Shown here: one piece after another, positions 46,573 through 56,874 of the stretch
Position numbering within the stretch: position 1 is the stretch's first letter
Layout of the letters: the number at the start of each line of letters is the position of its first letter
DNA from: Nostoc sp. NIES-3756
Lineage (GTDB): Bacteria; Cyanobacteriota; Cyanobacteriia; Cyanobacteriales; Nostocaceae
Length of the DNA stretch: 64,000 bases
Assembly (NCBI RefSeq): GCF_001548375.1
Contig: NZ_AP017295.1
Coordinates: 3,816,501 to 3,880,500, forward strand
Direction: 5' to 3'
Program-made: the position numbers and the translations under genes
Notes under the pieces: generated by a model
What the model was told of the DNA's origin: nothing
The model's input: only the letters and a program-made list of their open reading frames with translations
The model's database searches: none

Positions 46573-46853
46573 ATGCAGTTATTCACACAAGAATTGCCAT
46601 CACCACGAAGAGTCCAGGAAACTCCGCCACCGGGAAGCATTCAAGATACACTTATTGCCCGTGGTTACACAAAGAACAGTATGTTGGTATTATTGGACTA
46701 GCGATACCTTCTCTGCGAGACGCTACGCGAACGGTAAGCTCCGATAACGCCCCAGTAGCTACTATAGGATTTTTTAGCCGTAGATTTGAATACGCACTCA
46801 TGTTTGCCATCGCTCTGAGTGCTATTTTAATTGCTGTATTTTTACTTGTTTAA
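46573..46853 (+). pseudogene. Small gene apparently split by a frameshift/repeat
   Basis: A frame with an excellent ribosome-binding site (CAGGAGAAAATATG) encodes 42 residues (MQLFTQELPSPRRVQETPPP...) and stops at a TAG at 46699-46701. In the +1 frame the sequence continues to a TAA at 46853 and ends with a hydrophobic helix (FEYALMFAIALSAILIAVFLL). Between the two lies a Nostoc-type repeat core (CTCTGCGAGACGCTACGCGAACGG, about 46711-46735). The parts read like the soluble start and membrane tail of one small protein, but the 42-residue peptide could also be the real product. Confidence 0.4.
46711..46736 (+). repeat. Short dispersed repeat core (CTGCGAGACGCTACGCGAACGG)
   Basis: GC-rich, partly palindromic element of the kind scattered through Nostoc genomes; related to the element near 11991. 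It lies between the two halves of the split small gene. Confidence 0.45.
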
Positions 46854-46860
46854 ATAAAAA

Positions 46861-46884
46861 AGGGATGATGAAAATCATCCCTTC
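46861..46884. terminator. Bidirectional intrinsic terminator
   Basis: A perfect 9-bp stem, AGGGATGAT (46861-46869) with ATCATCCCT (46874-46882), encloses a GAAA tetraloop, with an A-run on the left (TAAATAAAAA) and T-rich bases on the right. It separates the split small gene from the minus-strand DUF4870 gene. Confidence 0.8.
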
Positions 46885-46917
46885 TGCCAAAACAAACTTT
46901 ATCTTCTACTAGTAGAA

Positions 46918-47292
46918 TTAGAAAATCCTAAAAGTAAACGGATAACGGAAAGGTTCATCAGGCTGACTTAAACAGTGGAAAATCGCCCAAATTGTTAGTC
47001 CCCAATGCAGAGCAAAACCCAAAGCAACTACGGGAAAGAATATAATTCCACCGAGGCCAAAAGTTAGCCAAGATAAAACTGCTAATGGTACGCCAATTAC
47101 AGTAGCCCAGAACCAAACATTAAAGTGAAAATTAATAGATTCTTTGGCATTACTTTTAACTACTGGGTCATCAGATAATAAATTAATGACAATGGGAACG
47201 CCTATAGAAAATAATGCTGTACTAAAGAAAATCGCCCCATGACACAGAGATGATAGCAATTTGCGTTTATCAGAATCAAATGTTGCTTGCAT
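46918..47292 (-). CDS. DUF4870 / Tic20-like small membrane protein
   Basis: 124-aa protein with three hydrophobic helices (about 18-40, 56-80, 80-108) and the family segments LCHGAIFFS, AKESINFHFNVW and a C-terminal YPFTFRIF. DUF4870 proteins are small bacterial membrane proteins distantly related to Tic20; function unknown. A ribosome-binding site (TTGAGGAG) lies upstream of the ATG. Confidence 0.82.
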   Translation of the reverse strand: MQATFDSDKRKLLSSLCHGAIFFSTALFSIGVPIVINLLSDDPVVKSNAKESINFHFNVWFWATVIGVPLAVLSWLTFGLGGIIFFPVVALGFALHWGLTIWAIFHCLSQPDEPFRYPFTFRIF

Positions 47293-47469
47293 CCTGGTGG
47301 CTCCTCAATTACTTCTTAAGTTTAATTTTAATGGTTAATTTTTAGGTTTCATATTAGAGCTTACCGTAATTGGCTAGGATTGCAAATTCTCCTGGAGATA
47401 GAGTCAATTGAACTACTAACCACAAAATTCAGGCTATGAGGTTTACCGAACTCTGATAGACAAAAATAA

Positions 47470-47497
47470 AAGGTAGGTCAGTGCCTACCTTAAAAAT
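47470..47497. terminator. Terminator after the PEP-CTERM gene
   Basis: AAGGTAGG (47470-47477) pairs with CCTACCTT (47484-47491) around TCAGTG. Read on the minus strand it is followed by TTTATTTTTG, fitting termination of the gene that ends at 47519. Confidence 0.7.
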
Positions 47498-47518
47498 CAA
47501 TTTATAATTAAGCTTTTT

Positions 47519-48343
47519 TTATTTGCGCTTCAACACGGAACCTATGCCAAATGTACCAAACACCAAAAGACCTAATACAGAAGCTGGTTCAGGAACAGCA
47601 GCAGGAGTATAGGTAATGTCGCCAATACCTATACCATGACCTCTGGGATTGATGTTGCCGATATCATCACCATCTGTAAAGACTAACTCGAAGCGGTCGA
47701 TAGCACTAGCAAACTTCACTAGCACATTACCGTTGTTTCCATTAGTGGCATTAGAATCATATCGAGTACCGTCAATGGTATAAGTATCAACTATTTGAAT
47801 AGTATTGTTGCTAAGTATTTGTGGCGTAAAAATAGGAGCAACAACCTGATTACCTAAAAACCCTTTCAAAATTACTCTATCTTGCCATGTGCGACCATTA
47901 TCGATGTCAACATCAAAGAGAGTGAAAGAAACATCTGTTAAAGGGCTTTTAAAGTTTTTGAAAGCAGCTGACATAGTTGCCGAGTTAGACCCTTGAGTCA
48001 ACCCAATTCCTTCTGCGTCTATTTGTAGGTGCAAACTTTTGTTTTCTGTACCAAGGCTACCATTCAGAGTACTGCTGATAGTAGGAGTGATGGGGCCACC
48101 ACCGAAACGATCAAATTTAGTAGTCGCACCCAGATCAAATCTGAGGTCAATAGTTCCTTGACCTGCACTATAGGTGCGAACTTGACCTGATGTTGGTGAA
48201 GTCCATCCTGGTTCTAGCTGATCCCAGTCGATTAAACTCTGGGGAGTTCCTGTAACATTTGCCTTAGCTGTTGCAGGGATTAAAGCTACTCCCGCTATGG
48301 CCAGAACACATCCGATTTTGGATAAAAAACGTTTTTGCATCAT
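47519..48343 (-). CDS. PEP-CTERM sorted exported protein
   Basis: 274-aa protein with a signal peptide (FLSKIGCVLAIAGVALIPATAKA) and a C-terminal PEP-CTERM sorting signal: VPEPASVLG, a hydrophobic helix (LLVFGTFGIGSVL) and a final KRK. The body (about 30-245) is beta-rich with no recognised enzymatic motif. It is expected to be handled by an exosortase encoded elsewhere and to end up at the cell surface or in extracellular matrix. A terminator follows it. Confidence 0.87.
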   Translation of the reverse strand: MMQKRFLSKIGCVLAIAGVALIPATAKANVTGTPQSLIDWDQLEPGWTSPTSGQVRTYSAGQGTIDLRFDLGATTKFDRFGGGPITPTISSTLNGSLGTENKSLHLQIDAEGIGLTQGSNSATMSAAFKNFKSPLTDVSFTLFDVDIDNGRTWQDRVILKGFLGNQVVAPIFTPQILSNNTIQIVDTYTIDGTRYDSNATNGNNGNVLVKFASAIDRFELVFTDGDDIGNINPRGHGIGIGDITYTPAAVPEPASVLGLLVFGTFGIGSVLKRK

Positions 48344-48898
48344 AGTATTTTGGTATTATTTCCAGTTGTTTGTGGTAAGAGACACAGCAAAAAATAGCCG
48401 TCAGCGATCGCTTAGACTATGGAATTAGATAGAAATTAAATTCGGCTCAATTTCTTGAGAGTATGAAACCCACAGTGGATTTACTTTGCTGTTTTTTTCG
48501 ATTTACAAGTGATTTCATGATGTCACAGTTTTATTTCTGTTACCACTATCTTTTTTGTATCTTGTTTAAAACAAAAAAAATTAAGTATTGTTACGCAAAA
48601 TAGTTAGTAGAATAAATGCAAACATTGAAAGTCTATTTATATGAAGCTTTGAATAAGGGTGTATGTAGACTTAAACGATGTGATCTATTATTTCTACGGA
48701 AATAATTGTAAAATTACTGCAAATTTAAGCCATCTTTAGTCAGTCAAGTTAGTGAGATTCTTCTGAGTTTGTGTCATGATTGAATGGTTATTAGCTTGAT
48801 TTATCCGTAGGAAGTACAAAGATAACTCAACTAACATCAGGTTATGCTATGTAAGTATCTCGCTGGTGCTAAAAACTTTTGCAAAAAGGTAGTAAATT
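48344..48898. other. 555-base intergenic region
   Basis: AT-rich, divergent promoters expected at both ends. No gene, strong hairpin or repeat seen other than a HIP1-like GCGATCGC at about 48404. Confidence 0.45.
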
Positions 48899-49159
48899 AT
48901 GGGTCGCTTAAATCCCTATACCCTGCAAATGCAGATTACCCGAATGTTTGAGCAAGGTCAGTCATTTTTTGCCACGATGAAAGTGCAAGAATGGTTAAAA
49001 GAACGCAATCAAAACCCTCTGGATTACGACATCATTTTCCACCAAAAACCTGCACCCCCCGGTTCTAAGGAAGTAATAGCCGTAGAAATTGAACTGCGAC
49101 GTAAAGATGGACAGCCTGTAGATCCTTGGTTACAAGAACAAGCTAACCTTCATGCTTGA
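48899..49159 (+). CDS. Small conserved-looking protein of unknown function
   Basis: 86-aa soluble protein starting with ATG at 48899 (AAAAGG about 11 bases upstream). It is Gln- and charge-rich (MQITRMFEQGQSFFATMKVQEWLKERN) with an IAVEIELRRKDGQPVDPWL strand region. I do not recognise a domain. It converges on the SLH-like gene. Confidence 0.65.
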   Translation: MGRLNPYTLQMQITRMFEQGQSFFATMKVQEWLKERNQNPLDYDIIFHQKPAPPGSKEVIAVEIELRRKDGQPVDPWLQEQANLHA

Positions 49160-49207
49160 AGTGATTATCAAGGCGATCGCCCACTGCTGGGTATAGGCGA
49201 TCGCTAT

Positions 49208-49510
49208 TTAACTTTCTGGTTTTGGTTGCTGCTGACTTTCGGTTGGTGGTAATTTATGGAATAATTGCGGCGGTGTTGCTTGTCGGAATGCTCCGCAATA
49301 GTGCATCGTCATGACTGCTTTAAAAGCCCAATGATTTTCCGGTACATCACTAAAAGGATTAGGTAAAGTCTCTGCTCTATTTTGCAGACAAGCATCAATC
49401 ACTTGTGTTGATTGTTTTGGCTCATCCTTCGTAGGTTCTTGAGCATGTACCGCAGAAAATATCCCAGAAGTAGCTATTAATATCAAGGTTGCTAAAATTT
49501 TCTCACGCAT
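49208..49510 (-). CDS. Small exported protein with a partial S-layer-homology motif
   Basis: 100-aa protein with a signal peptide (MREKILATLILIATSGIFSAVHA) and, near residue 52, NPFSDVPENHWAFKAV, the start of an SLH repeat. Only one incomplete repeat is present, so it cannot form a full three-repeat cell-wall anchor. Start supported by GAGGAGAAATTT before the ATG. Confidence 0.72.
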   Translation of the reverse strand: MREKILATLILIATSGIFSAVHAQEPTKDEPKQSTQVIDACLQNRAETLPNPFSDVPENHWAFKAVMTMHYCGAFRQATPPQLFHKLPPTESQQQPKPES

Positions 49511-49530
49511 AAATTTCTCCTCATGATGAT

Positions 49531-50682
49531 TTAGCTAAGACGATGCTTCAGCCAGAATCCTAAAAGCGGCATAGCAAGGCGATAGCCATATTTTGAACCA
49601 TAAACCAGTCCTTTCTGTTCCAGTCCAGCCAGCGCCCCTTGCAAACCTCCACCTCGAGAAAGTTGGTGTTTTTCAATATAATCGCGTGAGTGAGGGCTAT
49701 CAGTGGGGTCAAGTGCCAGACTTTCTAAAACACGCGCCTGAATGGGTGGAAGCAGTAATAGCAAAGACTCAAAGGTGAGAGATAAATCTTCCACTAAACT
49801 CAAAGCACTGCGATGGACATGGTGAGTTTGAATCAATTCGTCGGCAAATGGATAAGCGATCGCCGATGATGAATTATCACCAGATTTAGCACCTTCCGGT
49901 TTGGTTTTGGCAAAAGCTCGACAATCTAGCCAAATGCGCCGGGCTAGAGCGATCGCATCGCCAAGATGTCCTTGCACATAGTTGAGATACATATTTAGTG
50001 CTTGACTATCTACTTCAAACTTGAGTCCTTCTGCTGCCATTGCATTAATTACCCAGGATTGCAAGTCTTCGCGCTCCAGAGGCGCTAGGGTAACAATATG
50101 CAAATTACTCTTATAAACCCAAGGTTCTGGAACCGTAGCAATCAGCACATAACTGACACGGTTTTGCTGTTCAACTTCCTGGCGTAAGTAATCTTCCCAC
50201 TTCCCCGTTCGATCCCAAGAACGGATGTGAGGAAAATTTTGAAAAACCAACACAACTCGACAATCTAGCCATTCTGCCATGATTTGTGGCAGGGTCAACA
50301 GAGCCTGGAAAATGAGCCAGTTATCCTGAGATGGAACGTGCCACACTAGGCGAGTGCGTCGCGTCAAATACTGTTCCAGAATCAACGGATGTTCAGTACT
50401 CCATCTTTGGATCAGTTCTATTTCTGCTGGATGGGAGAACATTTCCACTAGTCCTTCCGCCAACAGTTCCAAAAAGCGAGAAGAAGTAGTCGCACGCAAA
50501 CAATCAATTTCTAAAACCCTAGCTCCTATTTTTTGCGCAGCCCAGCGAATGAGCGATCGCCGTCCATTCCCTGAAACCCCTGCCACCATCAAGTCACCAT
50601 CCTGAGCCAGAACTGTGCTTACTTGCTCTAGTTCTGCCTGCCTGCCAATCAGATATCGAGGGACAAAAGGATTACTGACCAT
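49531..50682 (-). CDS. STAND/AAA-like ATPase with degenerate P-loop and winged-helix tail
   Basis: 383 aa from ATG 50682 (an in-frame TTG at 50781 would add 33 residues). The N-terminus FVPRYLIGRQAELEQV followed by a P-loop-like AGVSGNGRRSLIRW matches the archaeal-ATPase/STAND style, but the Walker A lysine and following Thr/Ser are both Arg. A Walker B-like strand follows (CRVVLVFQNFP) in which the acidic residue is also missing. The C-terminal 80 residues look like a winged helix (QARVLESLALD, SRGGGLQGALAGLEQKGLV). It probably binds no or little ATP; role unknown, possibly regulatory or scaffolding. Confidence 0.72.
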   Translation of the reverse strand: MVSNPFVPRYLIGRQAELEQVSTVLAQDGDLMVAGVSGNGRRSLIRWAAQKIGARVLEIDCLRATTSSRFLELLAEGLVEMFSHPAEIELIQRWSTEHPLILEQYLTRRTRLVWHVPSQDNWLIFQALLTLPQIMAEWLDCRVVLVFQNFPHIRSWDRTGKWEDYLRQEVEQQNRVSYVLIATVPEPWVYKSNLHIVTLAPLEREDLQSWVINAMAAEGLKFEVDSQALNMYLNYVQGHLGDAIALARRIWLDCRAFAKTKPEGAKSGDNSSSAIAYPFADELIQTHHVHRSALSLVEDLSLTFESLLLLLPPIQARVLESLALDPTDSPHSRDYIEKHQLSRGGGLQGALAGLEQKGLVYGSKYGYRLAMPLLGFWLKHRLS

Positions 50683-51094
50683 TTTCTCAGGAAGTAGGGG
50701 GGGTAAAAAGTACTGTAAGTAAAACAGCGTCAATAATTCAAGGCTTGTAGTCAGAACTTTAGTTCTTTGATATCTGTGCAAGCTAAAATTTCTACCGCTT
50801 TACCTTACTTAACATAGATTTATTGCCATCGGCTAATGCTGAAACCTAACGATAATTTTAAATTATACTAGAACTATTTTATAGTATCTTCTATTTCCAA
50901 CTAATTAGGCATTAGTTGATCAAGGTTAAAGGGTAATACCTTCTAGATTTCACATATTCCGCTTTATACCGAATCTTTTAGATAACTACATTAATTTATC
51001 TTATATTAAATACTAATTTCTAGTACTGCATAGTAATATGAGTACTATTAAATATTGCCAATAGACATAGTAGTATTTCTAGGAATTTAGACCC
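50683..51094. other. 412-base promoter region of the P-type ATPase
   Basis: No gene seen. An inverted repeat AACTAAT-taggc-ATTAGTT (50899-50917) lies about 180 bases before the ATPase start and could be an operator. The rest is AT-rich. Confidence 0.35.
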
Positions 51095-53953
51095 ATGTCT
51101 TCTAGTACCATGTCAGACTCAGCTTTTGCGAAGCCTGAAAGCCCGGCTTGGCATACTATTGAAGTTGATCAAGCACTCCAGAAGCTAGAGGGCGATCGCA
51201 CCTCTGGTTTAAGAGCCGCACAAATTGCCGAAAAACAGCAACAATACGGTACTAACGAATTGGTAGAGACGGGGGGACGTTCACCCCTAGAAATCTTCTG
51301 GGATCAATTCAAAAACATCATGCTGCTGATGTTGATCGCAGTTGCCATCATCTCGGCAATTTTGGATATACGGGAATCTTTTAGTGCGGGAAAGTTTGTA
51401 TTCCCTAAGGATGCGGTCGCTATTTTTGTCGTGGTATTCCTGAATGGCGTACTAGGTTACATTCAAGAAAGTGGTGCGGAAAAAGCCTTAGCAGCACTAA
51501 AAAACCTAGCTTCATCAAAAGTGCGAGTCATTCGGGACAACAAGCCAGTAGAAATAGAGTCCAAGGAACTGGTTCCCGGCGACATTATGCTACTGGAAGC
51601 AGGGGTTAAAGTAGCAGCAGATGGACGCTTAATAGAAGCTGCCAATTTGCAATTACGCGAAGCAGCCTTGACAGGAGAAGCACACGCGGTCAACAAACAA
51701 GCAGAAGTACTACTACCAAAAGATGCAGCTTTAGGCGATCGCATCAATCTGGTCTTTTCCGGGACTGAAGTAGTTCAGGGAAGGGCAACCGTTCTGGTGA
51801 CGGAAACGGGAATGCAGACAGAACTAGGTAAGATTGCCACCGCCCTCCAATCAGTGGAATCTGAACCTACACCCTTGCAAAAGCGCATGACTCAGCTAGG
51901 AAACACCCTAGTAACGGGTTCCTTAATATTGGTAGGACTAGTTATAGCCGGTGGTACTGTTTTCAATCCCTCCTTATTTGAGGAATTTGTCAAAGTTTCC
52001 CTGAGTATGGCAGTTGCAGTGGTTCCCGAAGGCTTACCCGCAGTCATCACCGTGACCTTGGCCTTGGGAACCCAGCGCATGGTGAAGCGTAACGCCCTTA
52101 TTCGTAAACTACCAGCCGTAGAAACTCTCGGTTCTGTCACTACCATTTGTTCAGACAAAACAGGAACTCTGACCCAAAACAAAATGGTAGTCCAGGCGCT
52201 GCACACACCCAGTAATTCCCTCAGCATTACCGGAGAAGGCTACAGTCCCGAAGGGAAATTTTTGGAGATGGGTACATCTAATATAGTTGCACCCGACCAA
52301 CAGCTAGAACTCCAAGCACTCATGTTAGCTTGTGTGCTGTGTAATGATGCGATTTTGCAAAAGGAAAGTGGAGAGTGGGCAATTTTGGGAGACCCCACAG
52401 AAGGTGCATTACTTTCTGTTGCGGGTAAAGCTGGCTTACGCAAACATGAGCAAGAAGACCAATTTCCCCGCGTTGCCGAGTTCCCATTCTCCTCTGAGCG
52501 TAAGCGCATGAGCGTCATGGTAGATAGTGGCAATCATGAACTACCAACCGCATTCAATCATCTACAGCTTGCACCCTACCTCATGTTTACCAAGGGGTCG
52601 CCAGAGCTAACCCTAGAACGCTGTACACATATTCAAATCGGCAATAGCTGGCAACCAATTACAGATGCACAGCGTCAAACAATTCTTGAGCAAAATAATC
52701 AACTGGCAGGTCGAGGTCTGCGAGTTTTAGGATTTGCTGGTAAATCTTTAACCCAATTGCCCCCCGAAGCTTCGGAAGATACCTCAGAAAATGGGCTGAC
52801 ATGGTTAGGACTGGTGGGAATGCTAGATGCACCACGCCCAGAAGTGAGAGAAGCCGTAGCCAAATGCCGGACAGCTGGTATTCGCCCAGTAATGATTACC
52901 GGAGACCATCAATTAACAGCACAGGCGATCGCGGAAGACTTAGGTATTGCCAAAGCAGGCGATTCATGTCTGACCGGAAAAGAACTAGAAAAACTCAGCA
53001 TGGCAGAGTTAGAAGAAGCTGTTGGTCATGTCAGCGTCTACGCCCGTGTTTCACCAGAACACAAACTGCGAATCGTCCAAGCGCTGCAACATCGTAATAA
53101 CGTCGTCGCCATGACGGGAGACGGGGTAAACGATGCACCAGCATTAAAGCAAGCAGATATAGGCGTGGCGATGGGCATCACAGGTACGGATGTCAGTAAA
53201 GAAGCTAGCGATATGGTGCTGTTAGACGACAACTTTGCCACCATCGTTTCAGCTGTAGAAGAAGGTCGGGTTGTATATATCAATATTCGCCGCTTCATCC
53301 GTTACATTCTCGGCAGTAACATTGGCGAAGTCCTGACTATTGCAGCTGCACCCCTTCTAGGATTAGGTGGTGTACCGTTGTCACCCTTACAAATTCTCTG
53401 GATGAACCTAGTGACAGATGGTGTTCCCGCCTTAGCCCTAGCAGTGGAACCGGGTAGACCAATTGTCATGCAGCAGCCACCCAAAGACCCCAAAGAAAAC
53501 ATCTTTGCCAGAGGGTTGGGAGCGTACATGGTGCGTATTGGCTGTGTCTTAGCCATAGTCACTATCGGCTTGATGGCGTGGGCATACAACTTTACACAAC
53601 AGAACACCGCAGGCGGTACACTTGACCCCGACCGTTGGAAGACAATGGTATTTACCACCTTGTGTCTAGCACAAATGGGACATGCACTTGCCATTCGTTC
53701 CAACACTCGGTTATTCATTCAAATCAACCCCTTCTCTAACCCTTATCTGCTTGCTTCTGTGGTGATCACCAGCATCTTGCAACTATTGCTGATTTATATT
53801 GAACCACTCCGCAATTTCTTTGGCACTCACTACCTCACCTTCGCAGAACTGATGATTTGTATCGGCTTCAGCGCCATTATTTTTATTTGGATTGAGGCTG
53901 AGAAGTTATTTATTCGTTGGTTCTTCCGTCGCAAAGAAGGCAAATTGGGTTAA
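51095..53953 (+). CDS. P2A-type Ca2+-transporting ATPase
   Basis: 952-aa P-type ATPase. N-terminal cation-ATPase domain, actuator loop ([15 protein letters not shown]), phosphorylation site D354 ([14 protein letters not shown]) and hinge [22 protein letters not shown] are complete. About ten transmembrane helices. Ca2+-site residues of the SERCA type are visible: [17 protein letters not shown] in M4, [11 protein letters not shown] in M5 and [12 protein letters not shown] in M6. This supports Ca2+ export across the plasma membrane, similar to cyanobacterial PacL; a broader cation range cannot be excluded. Confidence 0.92.
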   Translation: MSSSTMSDSAFAKPESPAWHTIEVDQALQKLEGDRTSGLRAAQIAEKQQQYGTNELVETGGRSPLEIFWDQFKNIMLLMLIAVAIISAILDIRESFSAGKFVFPKDAVAIFVVVFLNGVLGYIQESGAEKALAALKNLASSKVRVIRDNKPVEIESKELVPGDIMLLEAGVKVAADGRLIEAANLQLREAALTGEAHAVNKQAEVLLPKDAALGDRINLVFSGTEVVQGRATVLVTETGMQTELGKIATALQSVESEPTPLQKRMTQLGNTLVTGSLILVGLVIAGGTVFNPSLFEEFVKVSLSMAVAVVPEGLPAVITVTLALGTQRMVKRNALIRKLPAVETLGSVTTICSDKTGTLTQNKMVVQALHTPSNSLSITGEGYSPEGKFLEMGTSNIVAPDQQLELQALMLACVLCNDAILQKESGEWAILGDPTEGALLSVAGKAGLRKHEQEDQFPRVAEFPFSSERKRMSVMVDSGNHELPTAFNHLQLAPYLMFTKGSPELTLERCTHIQIGNSWQPITDAQRQTILEQNNQLAGRGLRVLGFAGKSLTQLPPEASEDTSENGLTWLGLVGMLDAPRPEVREAVAKCRTAGIRPVMITGDHQLTAQAIAEDLGIAKAGDSCLTGKELEKLSMAELEEAVGHVSVYARVSPEHKLRIVQALQHRNNVVAMTGDGVNDAPALKQADIGVAMGITGTDVSKEASDMVLLDDNFATIVSAVEEGRVVYINIRRFIRYILGSNIGEVLTIAAAPLLGLGGVPLSPLQILWMNLVTDGVPALALAVEPGRPIVMQQPPKDPKENIFARGLGAYMVRIGCVLAIVTIGLMAWAYNFTQQNTAGGTLDPDRWKTMVFTTLCLAQMGHALAIRSNTRLFIQINPFSNPYLLASVVITSILQLLLIYIEPLRNFFGTHYLTFAELMICIGFSAIIFIWIEAEKLFIRWFFRRKEGKLG

Positions 53954-54091
53954 TTGCAACACATTGGGTAATAGCTAATAGGACTTATGCACCAACTAAT
54001 TCAGCCCTAAAGATCACTAACTGATAGTATTTGGGTTAGATTTAATCGCTCAAAAATAATTTTTTCGAGCGGCACTTTTGGGGATACTGTC

Positions 54092-56464
54092 ATGGAAAGC
54101 AAACAGAACTCTATTTCTTCAGAACAGATAGAACTGATAAATCAAGTTCTGGCAGCCTCCACAGATCATATCTACATTAGCGATCGCCAGCTCCGTTATC
54201 TTTATGCCAGTCCAGCAGCACTAGCAGCTTTAGGTTTAAAACAAGAGCAAATGCTGGGTAAAACTTGGCAAGAATTAGGATTCCCTGCTGAAGTTATGGA
54301 AGCGTATGATGTTCAGCGCAAATATGTATTTCAGACGGGAATCCCGATTAGAGATGAAAATAGTTTCCCGACAGTTAATGGTATCAAGTACTACGAATAT
54401 GTTGTTTCCCCTATTTGGGGAAATGATGGAGAAATTCAGGCAGTCATTAACGCTGGTAGAGACGTTACCGAACGCAAGCAGGCTCAAGAGGCATTACATT
54501 TGCTGACGGAGGAACTGGAAGCGAGAGTTGCAGCTAGAACTCAGGAGTTAACGGCTCTCAATGAATCTCTACTTCTAGAAATTGACCAACGCCAACAAGC
54601 ACAACAGGCATTACAAGAAAGTGAAATGCAATTTCAGGCTTTGGTGAATGCCATATTTGAAGGCATTATTATTCAGGAGAATGGGAAGATTATTGAAGCT
54701 AATCCCGGGTTCGCGAGAATGTTTGGTTATACCTTAGAGGAAGTGATTGGTAAATCAGCAGTCGATTTTCTGACACCCGAATCTCTAAAAACTGTTTTGC
54801 ATCACATCGAGAATCAATATGAATTGCCTTATGAAATGACTGGTATTAAAAAAGATGGCTCGCTGATTTCATTAGAGGTTGTGGATAAGCAAAGCTTTTA
54901 TCAAGGACGAAGGGTACGAGTATCGGCGGTGCGAGATATTACTGAGCGCAAGCAAGCACAACAAAAAATTCACGAACAAGCTGCCTTAATTGATGTTGCT
55001 ACCGATGCTATTTTTGTTTGTGATTTGGAAAATCATGTTCTACTGTGGAGCCGAGGAGCTGAGGTATTGTACGGTTGGCTAGCAGAGGAAATTGTTGGTC
55101 AACTGGGCGATCAAATATTCACCACAGAATCATCATCGCAACTCGAATTAGGTTTTGCAGCTACTATCAAGCATGGTTCTTGGCAAGGAGATTTAGAACA
55201 AATCACCAAAACTGGTAGAAAAATTATCGTTGCTAGTCGGTGGACACTGGTACAAAATCTATTCGGACATCCCCAATCTATCCTCATAGTTAACACCAAC
55301 ATTACCGAGAAAAAACAGCTAGAGCAACAATTTTACCGCGCTCAACGCCTGGAAAGTGTGGGAACTCTTGTCAGTGGCATTGCTCACGATCTCAACAATG
55401 TCTTTGCTCCTATTTTGATGATTGCTCAATTGCTTCCTTCAAAATGCAAAAATGCGGATGTACGGACTCAAGAGCTATTTCACACTCTCGAACAAATCTC
55501 ACAGCGTGGGGCAGACCTAGTTAAACAAATTCTTACCTTCGCTCGCGGCACAGAAAGTCAAAGTATCCTTTTGCAACCTGGACATTTGTTTAAAGAATTA
55601 ATCAAAGTCATCAAACAGACATTTCCTAAATCTATTGAAATTATTACGGATATTCCGACAAGCACACTCTGGATGGTGCAAGCAGATCCTACACAAATCG
55701 AACAGGTATTTATGAACTTGGTAGTCAATGCACGTGATGCCATGCCTTATGGTGGTACACTCACCATCACCGTCGAAAATCAGATCATTGACGAAACCTA
55801 TACTCGAACGCATCTTGAGGCGACAGTAGGTAGTTACATTGTTATTAATATCTTAGATACAGGAACGGGTATTGCCCCAGAATTTTTAGACCGCATCTTT
55901 GATCCCTTCTTTACTACTAAAGAAGTCGGTCAAGGTACAGGACTAGGACTTTCAACGGTTTTAGGTATCGTCAAAAATTATAAGGGTTTTGTAGAAGTAT
56001 CAACTGAGGTAGGACAAGGAACACATTTTCAGGTGTTTTTGCCCAGAGCCGAAGGTATAGCAACCAAGACAATCACAAATATTCAATTACCATTAGGTAA
56101 TGGTGAGTTGATTTTGGTTGTCGATGATGAAGCAGTCTTCCAACTAGCCACTCAAGAAATTCTAGCAGAATATAATTACAGAACCCTTGTGGCTAGCGAT
56201 GGTATTGAGGCATTTGCTCTTTACATAGAACATCAACCAGAAATTAGCGCTGTCTTGTTAGATATGTCTATGCCCAAAGCAGACGGATTAACAACTATCC
56301 GCACCCTGCGAACTTTTAACCCTAACGTGAAGATTATTGCTGTTAGCGGCTTACCTAACAATGAGCAAAAGGCTATTGCGGCTGGTGCCGACAAATTTTT
56401 GTCTAAACCCTATACTACGACAAATTTATTGACGAGTTTATCTGAACTAATCCATCTTGTCTAA
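54092..56464 (+). CDS. Hybrid histidine kinase with three PAS domains and C-terminal receiver
   Basis: 790-aa soluble sensor. Three PAS/PAC modules (about 12-130, 175-285, 290-410) are separated by a coiled segment (LLTEELEARVAARTQELTALN). The kinase core has H432 in an NtrB-like H-box (VSGIAHDLNNVFAPIL), an N-box (MNLVVNARDAM) and G-boxes (DTGTGIAPEFLDRIFDPFFTTK, GTGLGLSTVLGI). The C-terminal receiver has D724 (AVLLDMSMP) and a conserved Lys (KFLSKPY). It begins 138 bases after the Ca2+-ATPase. The downstream receiver remnant is derived from a different kinase type. Confidence 0.89.
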   Translation: MESKQNSISSEQIELINQVLAASTDHIYISDRQLRYLYASPAALAALGLKQEQMLGKTWQELGFPAEVMEAYDVQRKYVFQTGIPIRDENSFPTVNGIKYYEYVVSPIWGNDGEIQAVINAGRDVTERKQAQEALHLLTEELEARVAARTQELTALNESLLLEIDQRQQAQQALQESEMQFQALVNAIFEGIIIQENGKIIEANPGFARMFGYTLEEVIGKSAVDFLTPESLKTVLHHIENQYELPYEMTGIKKDGSLISLEVVDKQSFYQGRRVRVSAVRDITERKQAQQKIHEQAALIDVATDAIFVCDLENHVLLWSRGAEVLYGWLAEEIVGQLGDQIFTTESSSQLELGFAATIKHGSWQGDLEQITKTGRKIIVASRWTLVQNLFGHPQSILIVNTNITEKKQLEQQFYRAQRLESVGTLVSGIAHDLNNVFAPILMIAQLLPSKCKNADVRTQELFHTLEQISQRGADLVKQILTFARGTESQSILLQPGHLFKELIKVIKQTFPKSIEIITDIPTSTLWMVQADPTQIEQVFMNLVVNARDAMPYGGTLTITVENQIIDETYTRTHLEATVGSYIVINILDTGTGIAPEFLDRIFDPFFTTKEVGQGTGLGLSTVLGIVKNYKGFVEVSTEVGQGTHFQVFLPRAEGIATKTITNIQLPLGNGELILVVDDEAVFQLATQEILAEYNYRTLVASDGIEAFALYIEHQPEISAVLLDMSMPKADGLTTIRTLRTFNPNVKIIAVSGLPNNEQKAIAAGADKFLSKPYTTTNLLTSLSELIHLV

Positions 56465-56603
56465 AGGTGCAACTCCTGCACTCGTACTAGTTCAAAATCA
56501 AGGCAATTGTACTTCTTTTAGCAATCAACAGTCGCACTTTATTCGCAAGGGTGATGGGCGAGTGCTATTCTTGAGCGTTAAATATGAGTGCGATCGCTAA
56601 TTA

Positions 56604-56874
56604 ACTGACAATCTTAAGTGAGTGCAAACCAGATATATTATTGAGTGATATAGGTATGCCCCAAATGAACAGTTATATATTGATGCAGCACTTAAGAGCC
56701 TTACCATCAGAAAAAGGAGGTAAGATAAAAGCGATCGCCTTAACTGCCTATGCTGGTGAGATCAACGCAAAACAAGCCATCAAAGCAGGATTTCAACGAC
56801 ATGTTTCTCAGCCAGTAGAACCAGTTGATTTAGTTAATATAATTTGGCAGTTGTCAGTTGTCAGTTGTTATTAG
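56604..56874 (+). pseudogene. Remnant of a response-regulator receiver domain
   Basis: In-frame sequence from just after a TAA (56602) reads LTILSECKPDILLSDIGMP and continues through ALTAYAGEINAKQA to HVSQPVEPVDLVNIIWQL, i.e. the second half of a receiver. It aligns closely with the receiver of the kinase at 17701-21552 (LTILNNSVPDLLLSDIGMP, ALTAYAGEINQQQA). The first half is missing, the MDGY motif has become MNSY and the conserved Lys is Gln, so it is not functional. Its end runs into a heptanucleotide repeat. Confidence 0.78.

Noticed and set aside
46457..46747. 96-codon frame overlapping the split small gene
   Set aside because: It lacks a ribosome-binding site and conflicts with the frame that has a strong one at 46562-46567.
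52801..53097. Arg/Ser-rich frame inside the Ca2+-ATPase
   Set aside because: Out-of-frame shadow of a strongly conserved P-type ATPase region.
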